DNA of 64,000 nucleotides from Myxococcales bacterium (GTDB lineage: Bacteria; Myxococcota_A; Polyangia; Polyangiales; GCA-016699535), in NCBI GenBank assembly GCA_016699535.1, contig CP064980.1, positions 3,728,001 through 3,792,000 on the forward strand, given 5' to 3'. Below are positions 28,621 to 37,740 of the stretch, piece by piece. The notes below the pieces were generated by a model, which saw nothing but the letters and a program-made list of their open reading frames with translations, made no database searches and was not told the origin of the DNA. The position numbers were made by a program, and so were the translations under genes. The stretch's first letter is position 1, and each line of letters opens with the position of its first letter.

Positions 28621-31110
28621 ATGAGACTGAAACTTCAAGGAAGTGCTCGTCAAATCGCAACCATGAGTTTGGGGTTGCTCGTACTTGTTATCTTTACCGC
28701 ATGTGACGACGACAATGGCAGCAAGGTCGGTCCAGTGGTCGGCTTTTCGGATATTCCAGCAGGTGATGTATGCGCCTACGGCGGCGTACTTGCTCAAGCT
28801 GGTAATGACTCCAATGCCAATGGCATCTTGGATGAAGGCGAAGTCGAAACCAGCCAGAACCTTTGCAATGGTTTTGCTGCAAACGGTACCAGTGGATCCG
28901 GTTTGCTTATGACCTCAACATCTCTGTCTTCCGGGGATGCAAATTGTCCCAACGGCGGCACCATGGTCGTTATCGGCATCGATAGTGGCGATATGGACGG
29001 CGAGCTCACCGGCGATGAAATCGCAACCACCGACTACGTCTGTAACGGCAACGGATCCTTTGTAACGCCATCCCTGCTTCCGCCTTCAGGCCCCGAGGGT
29101 GATTCCGTGATTGATCTTCATGGTGCTGACGGCAGTACCACGAACGGTGGAAACGGCGGCTACTTTGGAGCTGCCATGAACGACGGAAGCTTGGGCGGTC
29201 ATATTAAGATTTTCAAGACCGGGTCGGTGGACGCAAGCTTTGAGTTCCCCGAAACGGTTAGCACTAACTTAGGTGAAGTTCCCCTGCAGATCAGCACAGA
29301 CACCACCTTGCCAAACCTTGCAGACGGCTCAACGCTTAGTGAAGGTGAAGCGTTCATTAAAACAAGCAACAATCGCCTGTACATAAGGCAGAGTAGTTCC
29401 GATGTCATCGTCACCGGTGTTCACGTTGCTTCAGGTGCAACACTGACGCTGGAGCTCAATTATACTTCCTATGCTTATTTCTATTTAGACAATGACTTTT
29501 TCAACGAGGGCACGATCAGTACAACAGTGATAGGTGCTACAAAGGATCGTGGCGGTCTTCGCATATACTGTGAAACCTACTACGGAACTTCGTCCTCAAG
29601 CGTCGACCTTCGCGGCGAAGATGGCACGACTGGAGAAGACGGCGGAAACGGCGGTTGGTTAGACATCGAAGCTTATGTCAACGAAGGCATCTTTATCAAC
29701 CAAGGCAACATCAACCTCTCCGGTGGACAAGGCGATCAGGGCGGCAACGCGGGCTGGCTCTATGTGTATTCGGACAGTAAGATTCTAAACTCGGGGAACG
29801 TCGCTGCAAACGGCGGAGCTGGAAACGTAACCAATGGTGGCTCAGCAAACGAAATCGAGTTTGACGCTTACTTTGGGCATGCCTACAACTCTGGAAATCT
29901 GAGCGCAAACGGCGGAACAGGTCTGACCTATGGCGGTAGCGGTGATACAATTTCCCTCTACAACGAGTACGCGGGTCATGTCCGAAACAGCGGAATGCTC
30001 AGCGCAAACGGCGGAAGCGTCAACGCTGCATGCACGACAACCTGCTCAGGAGGCTCGGCTGGCTATATCGGACTGTACGCTTACGGCGGAGAAGTATTAA
30101 ACTCCGGAAACGTTAGCGCTATCGGTGGAACGGGAACCACAGGCTCCGGTGGTAGCGGCGGCTACTTCGAGCTCTACACCTCGAATTCAAGTGGTTGGGA
30201 AGGCAGCTACCAGCCTGGTGGCAACATCGAAGTTGCAGGTGAGCTCTTGATTTACGGCGGAGCAGGTGCAAGCGGCGGTTCCGGCGGAGGTGTGGAAGCT
30301 CACATTGATGCAAGCAACACTCCCGCGCAACAAGAGATCATTTTCTACGGCTACGCTTCGTTGAACATGGCTGGTGGCAATGGCGCAAGCAATGGCGGCG
30401 CAGGAGGTTACCTCGAATGGTGGCACGACACCACAGACGGCAACAGTTGGCCGGCCGACGGTGGTCCATCCGGTGGCGTAGTTAACTACCTTCCAGTCGA
30501 TCTATCGGGCGGTAACGGTGCAGATGGCGCTGGTGGTTCAGGCGGATACTTCTATATGTATACCGAAGACGAGTATGGCTTTGATACCGATAGCGAGGTT
30601 GTCATCAACTACGGTGACGTCGACTGCTCCGGCGGTGACGGCACCGACGATGGCGGATACGGTGGTTATGTCTACATGTGGGGCTACAACCACGCTGAAA
30701 ACCAAGGCGATATTATCGCTCACGGTGGAAGCGCTAGCGCCGATAATGGTTCGGGCAACAGCGGATACTACATTGGTATCTTCTCGGACCTCGGTCCTGC
30801 GATCAACAGCGGTAACCTCGATTTCTGCGGCGGCGATGCAACGGCAGATGGAGGCTCCGGTGGTTCCGGTGGATATGTTGAAATCATTGGCTACTCAGCC
30901 AGCAACTCGGGTAATGTTGGAACGTGCGGAGGAGACGGAAATGCAAGCAACGGAAGTGGTGGCGATGGCAACGACTTCCATATGTTGGGTTTGTATGAGG
31001 CCTCCAGCAACACCGCGGATACGATCAACGTAACTGGCGGAGCAGGAGACAGCCCCGGTGAAAGTGGTCAAGCGTATATCGACAACCAAAACGTCACCGA
31101 CACACTCTAA
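28621..31110 (+). CDS. Giant glycine-rich lipoprotein, second of a tandem pair
   Basis: The 829-residue paralogue of the preceding gene aligns end to end. The first 20 codons are almost the same (MRL-LQ-SARQIAT), and the signal ends LVIFTAC. The two DUF7151-like modules (GGVLAQAGNDSNANGILDEGEV; CPNGGTMVVIGIDSGDMDGEL) and the GG-rich beta-helix repeats are in the same order. The repeat region is enriched in Tyr (YFYMYTEDEYGFD, GYVYMWGYNHAENQG). The ribosome-site context GTTGGGGGAAGAATGAGACTG is shared with the first gene. A recent duplication is likely; the role may be in the cell surface or extracellular matrix. Confidence 0.8.
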   Translation: MRLKLQGSARQIATMSLGLLVLVIFTACDDDNGSKVGPVVGFSDIPAGDVCAYGGVLAQAGNDSNANGILDEGEVETSQNLCNGFAANGTSGSGLLMTSTSLSSGDANCPNGGTMVVIGIDSGDMDGELTGDEIATTDYVCNGNGSFVTPSLLPPSGPEGDSVIDLHGADGSTTNGGNGGYFGAAMNDGSLGGHIKIFKTGSVDASFEFPETVSTNLGEVPLQISTDTTLPNLADGSTLSEGEAFIKTSNNRLYIRQSSSDVIVTGVHVASGATLTLELNYTSYAYFYLDNDFFNEGTISTTVIGATKDRGGLRIYCETYYGTSSSSVDLRGEDGTTGEDGGNGGWLDIEAYVNEGIFINQGNINLSGGQGDQGGNAGWLYVYSDSKILNSGNVAANGGAGNVTNGGSANEIEFDAYFGHAYNSGNLSANGGTGLTYGGSGDTISLYNEYAGHVRNSGMLSANGGSVNAACTTTCSGGSAGYIGLYAYGGEVLNSGNVSAIGGTGTTGSGGSGGYFELYTSNSSGWEGSYQPGGNIEVAGELLIYGGAGASGGSGGGVEAHIDASNTPAQQEIIFYGYASLNMAGGNGASNGGAGGYLEWWHDTTDGNSWPADGGPSGGVVNYLPVDLSGGNGADGAGGSGGYFYMYTEDEYGFDTDSEVVINYGDVDCSGGDGTDDGGYGGYVYMWGYNHAENQGDIIAHGGSASADNGSGNSGYYIGIFSDLGPAINSGNLDFCGGDATADGGSGGSGGYVEIIGYSASNSGNVGTCGGDGNASNGSGGDGNDFHMLGLYEASSNTADTINVTGGAGDSPGESGQAYIDNQNVTDTL

Positions 31111-31136
31111 CCTTCGGTTAGACAAGTCCGAGTGAT

Positions 31137-31172
31137 AAAAACGGGATGCAGCTAGTAGTGCATCCCGTTTTT
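31137..31172 (+). terminator. Strong rho-independent terminator, possibly bidirectional
   Basis: AAAAACGGGATGCA (31137-31150) and TGCATCCCGTTTTT (31159-31172) form a perfect 14-bp stem with an 8-base loop. A tracts on one side and T tracts on the other let it work from both directions, for the glycine-rich gene and the convergent trmFO. Confidence 0.9.
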
Positions 31173-31229
31173 ATTTAAGCTCTTTTAAAGACAACTAGTC
31201 CCAAAGAACAAAACCAAGAAACGCCTTAG

Positions 31230-32602
31230 TTAGCGACGAGGCAGAACAGGTGGTTCACGATCTTTTTCACCTTCGCCTAGGTCTTCTGCCCGAAGACCTG
31301 TGTCTGCGAGCCAACTGTCCAGATCATGAAGCGCTCTTATTGAGAGCGCTTCTTTTTTCGCACGCTTCCTGAGTTTTGGATTATCAAGCTCAGGAAACAT
31401 GCTCCAAACAATATTGCTGGGTTGGAAGTTCTCTGCAGGCGTTTGCAGGTGACGCAAAAGCGCACCAAGGGCGGTCGTAGCAGGGAAAAGTAAAGGTAAG
31501 TTGGCGCGTTTTTCAGAACCCAACATCATGCCAAGAGCAAGTCCGCATGCTGCACTCTCTACGTAGCCTTCTACACCTGCTATCTGCCCAGCTAGATGGA
31601 TGTGGGGAAGCGCTTTTAAAGCGAGCCTTTCGTCAAGCACCTTGGGCGCATCCACAAAGGTATTGCGGTGTACCGTGCCCAGACGTTCAAACTGCGCCTG
31701 CTCGAGCCCCGGAATCATTTGAAATACACGCTTTTGCTCGGGATATGTCATGCGTGTCTGAAAACCCACAAGGTTGTACGCACTGGCCTCTTTATTTTCC
31801 TGGCGAAGCTGCACCACTGCAAAGGGGCGTTTGCCAGTACGAGGATCGGTCAAGCCTACCGGCTTCATGGGCCCGTAGGCCAAAGTAAGTTCACCACGTT
31901 CGGCCATGACTTCAAGAGGCAAACAACCTTCGAAGTAATTTGGCTTTTCAAAAGCATGCGGAGTTACTTTTTCAGCAGCGCGCACTGCCATGACAAAAGC
32001 AAGGTACTCTTCTTTGTTGAGCGGGCAGTTGACGTAGGCATCATCGCCCCCTTTATCGTAGCGAGATGCCTTGAACACCTTGCTCCAATCAATCGAATCG
32101 GCGAACACGACTGGCGCTATGGCATCATAGTAAGCTAAACGCTCTGCTCCGATTTTGTTTTCGAGGTCTTTAGCAAGCGCATCACCGGTAAGCGGCCCGG
32201 TGGCCAAAATAGTTTGACCCTGCGCAGGAAGTTCAGTGACTTCAGCCGATTGAACTTCGATATTCGCATGAGCGCTAATTCGAGCAGTGACTTCTTTTGA
32301 AAAAGCTCCCGATCAACAGCCAGTGCACCCCCCGCCGGCACTTGCGCAAGCTCTGCACACTGCATGATCAATGAACCACAACGGCGCATCTCTTCCTTAA
32401 TTAAACCTACTGCGTTAACGAGTGCCGCGCCTCGAAATGAATTGGAACAAACAAGCTCCGCAAACAAATCACTCTTTTGCGCCGGCGTACGTTTCTTGGG
32501 CTTTTGCTCGATCAACGTGACAGTGAGCCCCCATTGCGCCAGCTGCCAAGCTGCTTCGCTTCCCGCAAACCCCGCACCAATTACCGTAATATCCGTCCCC
32601 AT
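31230..32602 (-). CDS. trmFO: Folate/FAD-dependent tRNA (uracil-54-C5) methyltransferase (frameshift near 32302)
   Basis: Uses methylene-tetrahydrofolate and FAD to make T54 in tRNA. From ATG 32602 the N-terminus ITVIGAGFAGSEAAWQLA is the FAD dinucleotide fold, and ELVCSNSFRG contains the conserved Cys. After RELF the frame changes at the T5 run (32300-32304); T6 gives SKEVTARISAHANIEVQSAEVT and joins ILATGPLTGDALAKDL. The second part contains YDAIAPVVFADSIDW, YVNCPLNKEEYLAF, FEGCLPLEVMAERG, YGPMKPVGLTDPRTGK and LPHIHLAGQIAGVEGYVESAA, all TrmFO signatures. Confidence 0.93.
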
Positions 32603-32640
32603 GCCGGATGCATAGCACATCAGCCCCCGCTCGCTAGTAC

Positions 32641-32756
32641 CGATGAGCCAAGCCCTCCGCTCGCAAAGCGAGCCCGCTGGGGTGGGAGCCAAGGCGCGAA
32701 GCGCTCCAAAGAGGGGATTCGCGTGAATCCCCTCTTTGGAGCGCTGCTCCGCAGCG
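32641..32756. repeat. Cluster of hairpins including a 21-bp perfect palindrome, between trmFO and dusB
   Basis: 32700-32720 and 32725-32745 form a perfect 21-bp stem with a GCGT loop. Flanking it are two smaller perfect hairpins: GCTCGC-AAA-GCGAGC at about 32660-32674 and GCTGC-TCC-GCAGC just right of the main stem. There is no T tract, and the location is between divergent genes, so it is not a normal terminator. It may be a palindromic repeat unit or an RNA-processing signal. Confidence 0.65.
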
Positions 32757-32877
32757 GTACAAACAAGTTAAAGCTCACAACTTAACAAATTCAAAACTAC
32801 ATCACCCATCCCCCTTCCCCCGGCCAGATCCAGGCAATCAGCCTGATCTTGAAGAAAAGATCTGCTATGGAGGGGTC

Positions 32878-34059
32878 ATGGACCTTCGATATGTTTCCGA
32901 AATCAACCAGGGCGTTCCGGTGGCTTCGCCTGGGGAGTTTAAGGCTCTTTCTGTCGGCCCATTAAACATCTGGCCTCCTGTGGTGCTAGCCCCTATGGCC
33001 GGAGTGACCAACTATCCTTTTCGCACCCTTTGTAAGCGCTTCGGGGCAGGCCTTTACGTTAGTGAAATGATCACGGCACGCCCTCTGGTTGAAGGGCGGG
33101 AAAAAACACTAAGGCTTAGTGATTTTGGACCAGAAGAAAAAATCCGGAGTTTACAGCTCTACGGCGTGGATCCTCACTACGTTGGCCTTGCGGTCGAGAG
33201 GCTCGTTAAAGACGGTAGAGTGGATCATATCGACATGAATTTTGGTTGCCCCGTGCGCAAAGTGACGCGTAAAGGCGGTGGCGCGGCCATTCCCGCGAAA
33301 GCAAAGCTCCTTAAAAACATTGTTCATGCGGCTGTAAGCAATGCTGGCAAGGTTCCTGTCACGATTAAGTTTCGAATTGGCGTCGATGAGCATTTACACA
33401 CCCATCTTCAGTCCGGCTACATCGCTCAAGAGGAAGGCTGCGCGGCGGTCGGACTGCACGCTCGCACGGCAGCGCAACTCTATGACGGACAAGCCCGTTG
33501 GGAGGCCATTAAAGAGCTCAAGCAATCGTTAAAACACATCCCCGTCTTGGGCAACGGAGATATTTGGGAAGCCCACGACGCTTTACGCATGATGCGACAG
33601 ACAGGATGCGATGGTGTAATTGTTGGCCGCGGTTGTTTGGGAAGGCCTTGGCTTTTTCGAGATCTGGCGAAAGTCTTTGACGGAGAAGCCCCACCCGATC
33701 CACCTACCCTTGGCGAAGTGGTGGACACAATGAAAGTTCATGCCAAGCTGCTTGTCGATTGGCTAGGTGAAAGCCAGGCCATGCGTAATTTTCGTAAGCA
33801 TAGCACCTGGTACACCAAAGGCTTTCGCAAGAGCGCTGAGCTTCGAAAAAAACTCATGCAAGTTAACAACTTTAGTGAGTTTGAAGAAGTTCTTGACACA
33901 ATGCCACGCGATGAGGCTTTTCCTCCGACGGCCATGCGCGTCCCTCGAGGAAAAACCGCAGGAACACAAAAGGTTGCTCTACCCGAAGGTTTTCTGGATC
34001 ATCTTGACGATGATGCTGTGCCCATTGGAGCCGACGAAGAAGCCGTTTCCGGCGGTTGA
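32878..34059 (+). CDS. dusB: tRNA-dihydrouridine synthase
   Basis: FMN enzyme that reduces uridines in the tRNA D-loop. VVLAPMAGVTNYPFRTLC starts the TIM barrel, DHIDMNFGCPVRKVTRKGGGAA contains the catalytic Cys, and VTIKFRIGVDE, VGLHARTAAQLYDGQA, IPVLGNGDIWEAHDA and GCDGVIVGRGCLGRPWLF are FMN-binding segments. The 393-residue protein has a slightly longer acidic C-terminus than typical DusB. It is divergent from trmFO, another tRNA modification gene. Confidence 0.94.
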   Translation: MDLRYVSEINQGVPVASPGEFKALSVGPLNIWPPVVLAPMAGVTNYPFRTLCKRFGAGLYVSEMITARPLVEGREKTLRLSDFGPEEKIRSLQLYGVDPHYVGLAVERLVKDGRVDHIDMNFGCPVRKVTRKGGGAAIPAKAKLLKNIVHAAVSNAGKVPVTIKFRIGVDEHLHTHLQSGYIAQEEGCAAVGLHARTAAQLYDGQARWEAIKELKQSLKHIPVLGNGDIWEAHDALRMMRQTGCDGVIVGRGCLGRPWLFRDLAKVFDGEAPPDPPTLGEVVDTMKVHAKLLVDWLGESQAMRNFRKHSTWYTKGFRKSAELRKKLMQVNNFSEFEEVLDTMPRDEAFPPTAMRVPRGKTAGTQKVALPEGFLDHLDDDAVPIGADEEAVSGG

Positions 34060-34065
34060 AATTGA

Positions 34066-34749
34066 TTATTCCAAAGCAAGGAAACGAGAATACTGTGAGA
34101 AAAAAACTGAGCTATTTTCTTCTTGCGCCAAAAGTTGGTAGCCAATCTCAGCTCGCAACTCATTCGTGAAATGATAACCGATAGCACCATAAAGACGTAT
34201 TTGATCAAAGCCAGCTTGCTGGCTCCAAGTGTTATCGTTCATGGCAAAAAACGCTTCCACCGAAAAAGCCGAAAACGCAGAAGGTAGATGCTCGAAATCC
34301 CAGACAAGACGCACTCGTTGTCTTAGTCGTATACCAACACCGCTATCATCAGGCGAAAAGCGTTCTTCAACCCGTGTTCGAAGACCTAATTGCAGTTGAT
34401 AGGGCCATTCGAAACTCACTTGAAACTGTTGCCACAGGCGATGCTCATGAGCCTCAGCACCACCCCGGTCTGCCAGGGTCGCGAGCCAATCGCCGCCAAC
34501 CATCATATTCGTTTCTTCACTTAATCGTAGTCCCGCAGCAGCGCGAACCACGCTCACCGTTCCCATGCCGCCTCGTCGGGTTTGAAGCAAACCATAGAGA
34601 AGCCATCTGCGAGCCTGCGGACTAAGCTCGCTAAGCCCCTCGAGAGTCAACCAATTTTGATAGTCTGACTCTGCTTGAGCCAGCGTTGGTATTGAGAAAC
34701 TCATAGTAATAAAAAATAAGTAGGGAAATACTCTATATCTTGAACGCAT
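34066..34749 (-). CDS. DUF2490-like outer-membrane protein
   Basis: ATG 34749 gives a signal peptide (VFPYLFFITMSFSIPTLAQA). The mature protein of about 200 residues has the alternating strands and RW/RxRVRLVWDFEH-type blocks of the DUF2490 family (WLTLEGLSELSPQARRW, LGLRTRVEERF, GYHFTNELRAEIGYQ) and ends in a strand near the C-terminus, as expected for an outer-membrane barrel. Role unknown. It is convergent with dusB and divergent from the small lipoprotein gene at 34850. Confidence 0.65.
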   Translation of the reverse strand: MRSRYRVFPYLFFITMSFSIPTLAQAESDYQNWLTLEGLSELSPQARRWLLYGLLQTRRGGMGTVSVVRAAAGLRLSEETNMMVGGDWLATLADRGGAEAHEHRLWQQFQVSFEWPYQLQLGLRTRVEERFSPDDSGVGIRLRQRVRLVWDFEHLPSAFSAFSVEAFFAMNDNTWSQQAGFDQIRLYGAIGYHFTNELRAEIGYQLLAQEENSSVFFSQYSRFLALE

Positions 34750-34849
34750 ATCGATGTCTTGTCTGCGAGAATTTGCACTATCAAAACGCATGGCCTACGA
34801 CAGCTATGGCTTTGAAGCAAGGCAAAGTCCCTCACAAAGGAACGTCGAG

Positions 34850-35323
34850 ATGAAAAAAGCGGAATTGTGTTTGCTAGTCTTTTTCGGGATCGTTTTTTGC
34901 GAAGTCGTTTCGTGTGCAGGGCCGGGTTACGACGCCGGCAACGATGTCGTTGCCCAAGAACGAAATCTTTATCGACCACTCGGCGCTAAAGGCATCGATA
35001 GTCCCTTGCCCAAAGAGACTGGCAAAGGTTGTGTGTTTGGAACAATCCGGGCCATGGATGCCATGGGCTCTTCACTAAGCGGTGCAACAGTCCACTTCTA
35101 CAATCACACCGAAAAACTTGCTCAACAGCAAAGTAATACGCAAGGCGAGTACTCTTTTTGCATATCAAAGAATTATCGTGACTCCCATGGAAGAGAAGTG
35201 AAATCAATTTCACTTCGCATCGTGGTCATTCATAGTGGCTATCAAGAAAAAGAATTTGAAAAGCGTTGGAATCTTGACGCAGCACTTCACGTTGATATGC
35301 GGCTTAGTCCCTCAGAACACTAG
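34850..35323 (+). CDS. Small lipoprotein with carboxypeptidase-regulatory-like fold
   Basis: ATG 34850 is preceded by AAAGGAA and encodes MKKAELCLLVFFGIVFCEVVSCAG, a lipoprotein signal. The remaining ~120 residues (GCVFGTIRAMDAMGSSLSGATVHFYN, NTQGEYSFCISKN, LRIVVIHSGYQEKEF) match the beta-sandwich fold of CarboxypepD_reg/Cna-B-type domains. The stop codon shares CTAG with the convergent topA stop. Confidence 0.6.
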   Translation: MKKAELCLLVFFGIVFCEVVSCAGPGYDAGNDVVAQERNLYRPLGAKGIDSPLPKETGKGCVFGTIRAMDAMGSSLSGATVHFYNHTEKLAQQQSNTQGEYSFCISKNYRDSHGREVKSISLRIVVIHSGYQEKEFEKRWNLDAALHVDMRLSPSEH

Positions 35324-37716
35324 CTTTCGCTCGTTTTTCCATCTGTGCCTGTTGGAGCAAGCTTTTCGTTTGCATCGGCTGACTCGTCCGGCATCGGACC
35401 AATGTAGTCGCAGCCTTCTCTGACGCATTTAAGCTTTGGATTTGCTTTGCCACCTGCAGGTACAAGAAAGTCACTTTTGCAATCGGGACAGACTTGATTT
35501 ACAGGCTTCTGCCAAATACGGAAATCACACTTGGCTTCTGAATTGTAGTTTGAGCAGCCGTAGAAGGCCCTTGAACGCCCCTTGCCTTTGACCTGTACAA
35601 TCTCACCGCCACATTTAGGACAGTGCACTCCCAATGGAAGGTTTCGGGTGTGTTTGCATTCGGGATATTTTGAGCAGCCGAGGAAATAGCCGTTTCGACC
35701 CCATCGCTTTAACATGGGCGCGCTGCACTCATCGCAGGTATACGGAGTAAGTTCTGGTTCGCGCGAACCTCCGTCTTCATCGTCACCCGTTGGGATGTTG
35801 CGGGTGTGCTTGCATTCTGGATAACCCGTGCAACCCACGAAAGGTCCATTGCGGCCCCATCGCTTCATCAATTGTTTTTCGCACTCGGGGCACTTTTCAT
35901 CGAGCATCTCGGGCTCGGGCCACCACTTGTCTTTGTTCTCTAAAACTTTGGCAATTTTTGCCTGAAGCGCGTCATGAAAGGGGCGAAGAACGTCAAGACG
36001 TTTGACGCGCGCTTCTGCAACACCATCAAGATCATCTTCCAACTTGCGGGTAAAGCTTATATCAGCCAAGGAAAACTCGTCAGCAACCAGACGATCGATA
36101 ACCAAAATACCCAGGGGTGTTGGCTTTAATCTATTTTCGATCTTTCGCACGTAGTCCCGCGCTTGCACCTTGCTAATAATTTCAGCGTAAGTACTGGGTC
36201 GACCAATACCCTCTTCTTCAAGTTTCTTAACTAAACTTGCTTCATTGAAATAAGGTGGAGGTTCAGTCTGCTTCGCATGAACTTGCACGCTGGGTGGCAC
36301 CACCAAGTTCAGGCTTTCGCCTTCATTGAGCTCGGGCAGCGTGCCCTCTTCAACCTTGTCTGAACCTGCGTCTTCTTCCCCGGCAAGCTCCGTGGAAGTG
36401 ACTCCATATACCTGTTTCCAGCCGGGCACGCGAAGAACACTGCCGCTCACCCGAAGACGGAAGACATGTTTTTTAGCTTTGGCTTCGATCTCAGCAGTGG
36501 TTTGATCATAGAGAGCAGGCAGCATCTGAGATGCCACAAAGCGATCCCAAATAAGCTTGTAGAGTTTAAGTTGTTCAGCTTTGAGCCACTTGGCCACCTC
36601 ATCGGGCGGCAAATCCAAACGCGTAGGACGAATGGCTTCGTGCGCATCTTGCACATTCTGCTTCTTTGTTTTGAAGACGTTGGCTTTATCTGGCAATGTG
36701 TTTTTGCCGTAGGTCTTTTTGATGAAATCGCGGCATTCATTTACCGCATCATCGGAAAGACGCACGCTGTCAGTACGCATGTAGGTGATCAAACCCACGG
36801 CTTCAGCATTTTTACCCTTGCCGAGTTCAATGCCTTCATACAAGCGCTGCGCGACACGCATAGTGGATTTGGGCTGCATACCTAAACGGTTTGATGCGTC
36901 CTGTTGGAGCTTTGAGGTAGTGTACGGAGCTGGCGCATTGCGTTTTTGCGCTCGCTTGGTAATTTTATCAATCTTGAAATCTGCTGCTTTGAGCTCGGAG
37001 ACATAAGTGTCGGCTAGCTCTTCTTTCATGACAGCAGGTTTGGAACTTACCCTATCGAGTTTGTCTCCGTCGACGGCATCAAGCACCGCGGTAAACGAAG
37101 GTCGGTTCTTACCCACCAACGCTGCATCCACAATCCAGTACTTCACCGGCACGAAGGCATCGATTTCACGTTGCCTATCCACAATGATACGCAAAGCCGG
37201 GGTCTGAACGCGACCGGCCGAAAGACCAAAGGCAAGCTTTCGCCACAACAGGTTCGAAAGAGGATAGCCGCCAATGCGGTCCAAGACACGACGCGTGCGT
37301 TGAGCTTCGTACAAATCGGTATCTAGTGCGCGCGGATTCTCAATGCCTTGCTTGACGCCCTTTTTGGTAATTTCATTAAAGAGCACTCGCTCAATGCTAG
37401 CATTTATATTGCTGTTCTCGAGCTCTTCTTTGATATGCCATGCAATCGCTTCGCCTTCGCGATCAGGGTCAGTTGCGAGCAAGACTTCATCGACATTTTT
37501 GGCTTCTTTTTTAATTGCCTTGAGGACATCCGCTTTGCCTTTGTCCTCAATCACTGCGTAGGTCTCTTTAAAATTATCGTCGATATCGACACCACCACGC
37601 TTGGGCAAGTCCTTGACGTGGCCTTTGGATGCAAGCACCAAGTAATTCTTACCTAAATATTTCTGAATCGTTTTGGCTTTTGCCGGTGATTCCACGATAA
37701 CTAAGGACTTTGGCAT
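35320..37716 (-). CDS. topA: DNA topoisomerase I
   Basis: Type IA topoisomerase that relaxes negative supercoils. The Toprim domain (SLVIVESPAKAKTIQKYLG, then ATDPDREGEAIAWH), the RTRRVLDRIGGYPLSNLLW segment and the active-site Tyr in GLITYMRTDSVRLS (about residue 315) are in place. The C-terminal ~200 residues carry four Cys4 zinc-ribbon modules (CPECEKQLM, CDECSAPML, CPKCGGEIV, CPDCKSDFL), the second and third typical of TopA tails. At 798 residues it is a normal-length enzyme. The next gene in the same direction, upstream, is dprA. Confidence 0.96.
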   Translation of the reverse strand: MPKSLVIVESPAKAKTIQKYLGKNYLVLASKGHVKDLPKRGGVDIDDNFKETYAVIEDKGKADVLKAIKKEAKNVDEVLLATDPDREGEAIAWHIKEELENSNINASIERVLFNEITKKGVKQGIENPRALDTDLYEAQRTRRVLDRIGGYPLSNLLWRKLAFGLSAGRVQTPALRIIVDRQREIDAFVPVKYWIVDAALVGKNRPSFTAVLDAVDGDKLDRVSSKPAVMKEELADTYVSELKAADFKIDKITKRAQKRNAPAPYTTSKLQQDASNRLGMQPKSTMRVAQRLYEGIELGKGKNAEAVGLITYMRTDSVRLSDDAVNECRDFIKKTYGKNTLPDKANVFKTKKQNVQDAHEAIRPTRLDLPPDEVAKWLKAEQLKLYKLIWDRFVASQMLPALYDQTTAEIEAKAKKHVFRLRVSGSVLRVPGWKQVYGVTSTELAGEEDAGSDKVEEGTLPELNEGESLNLVVPPSVQVHAKQTEPPPYFNEASLVKKLEEEGIGRPSTYAEIISKVQARDYVRKIENRLKPTPLGILVIDRLVADEFSLADISFTRKLEDDLDGVAEARVKRLDVLRPFHDALQAKIAKVLENKDKWWPEPEMLDEKCPECEKQLMKRWGRNGPFVGCTGYPECKHTRNIPTGDDEDGGSREPELTPYTCDECSAPMLKRWGRNGYFLGCSKYPECKHTRNLPLGVHCPKCGGEIVQVKGKGRSRAFYGCSNYNSEAKCDFRIWQKPVNQVCPDCKSDFLVPAGGKANPKLKCVREGCDYIGPMPDESADANEKLAPTGTDGKTSES

Positions 37717-37740
37717 CGTTGTGTTCTCTCCTAAGACCGC

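Noticed and set aside
25903..31110. Regular short repeats suggestive of a CRISPR array
   Set aside because: The repetition is at the protein level (GG-rich units) and there is no constant direct repeat with unique spacers.
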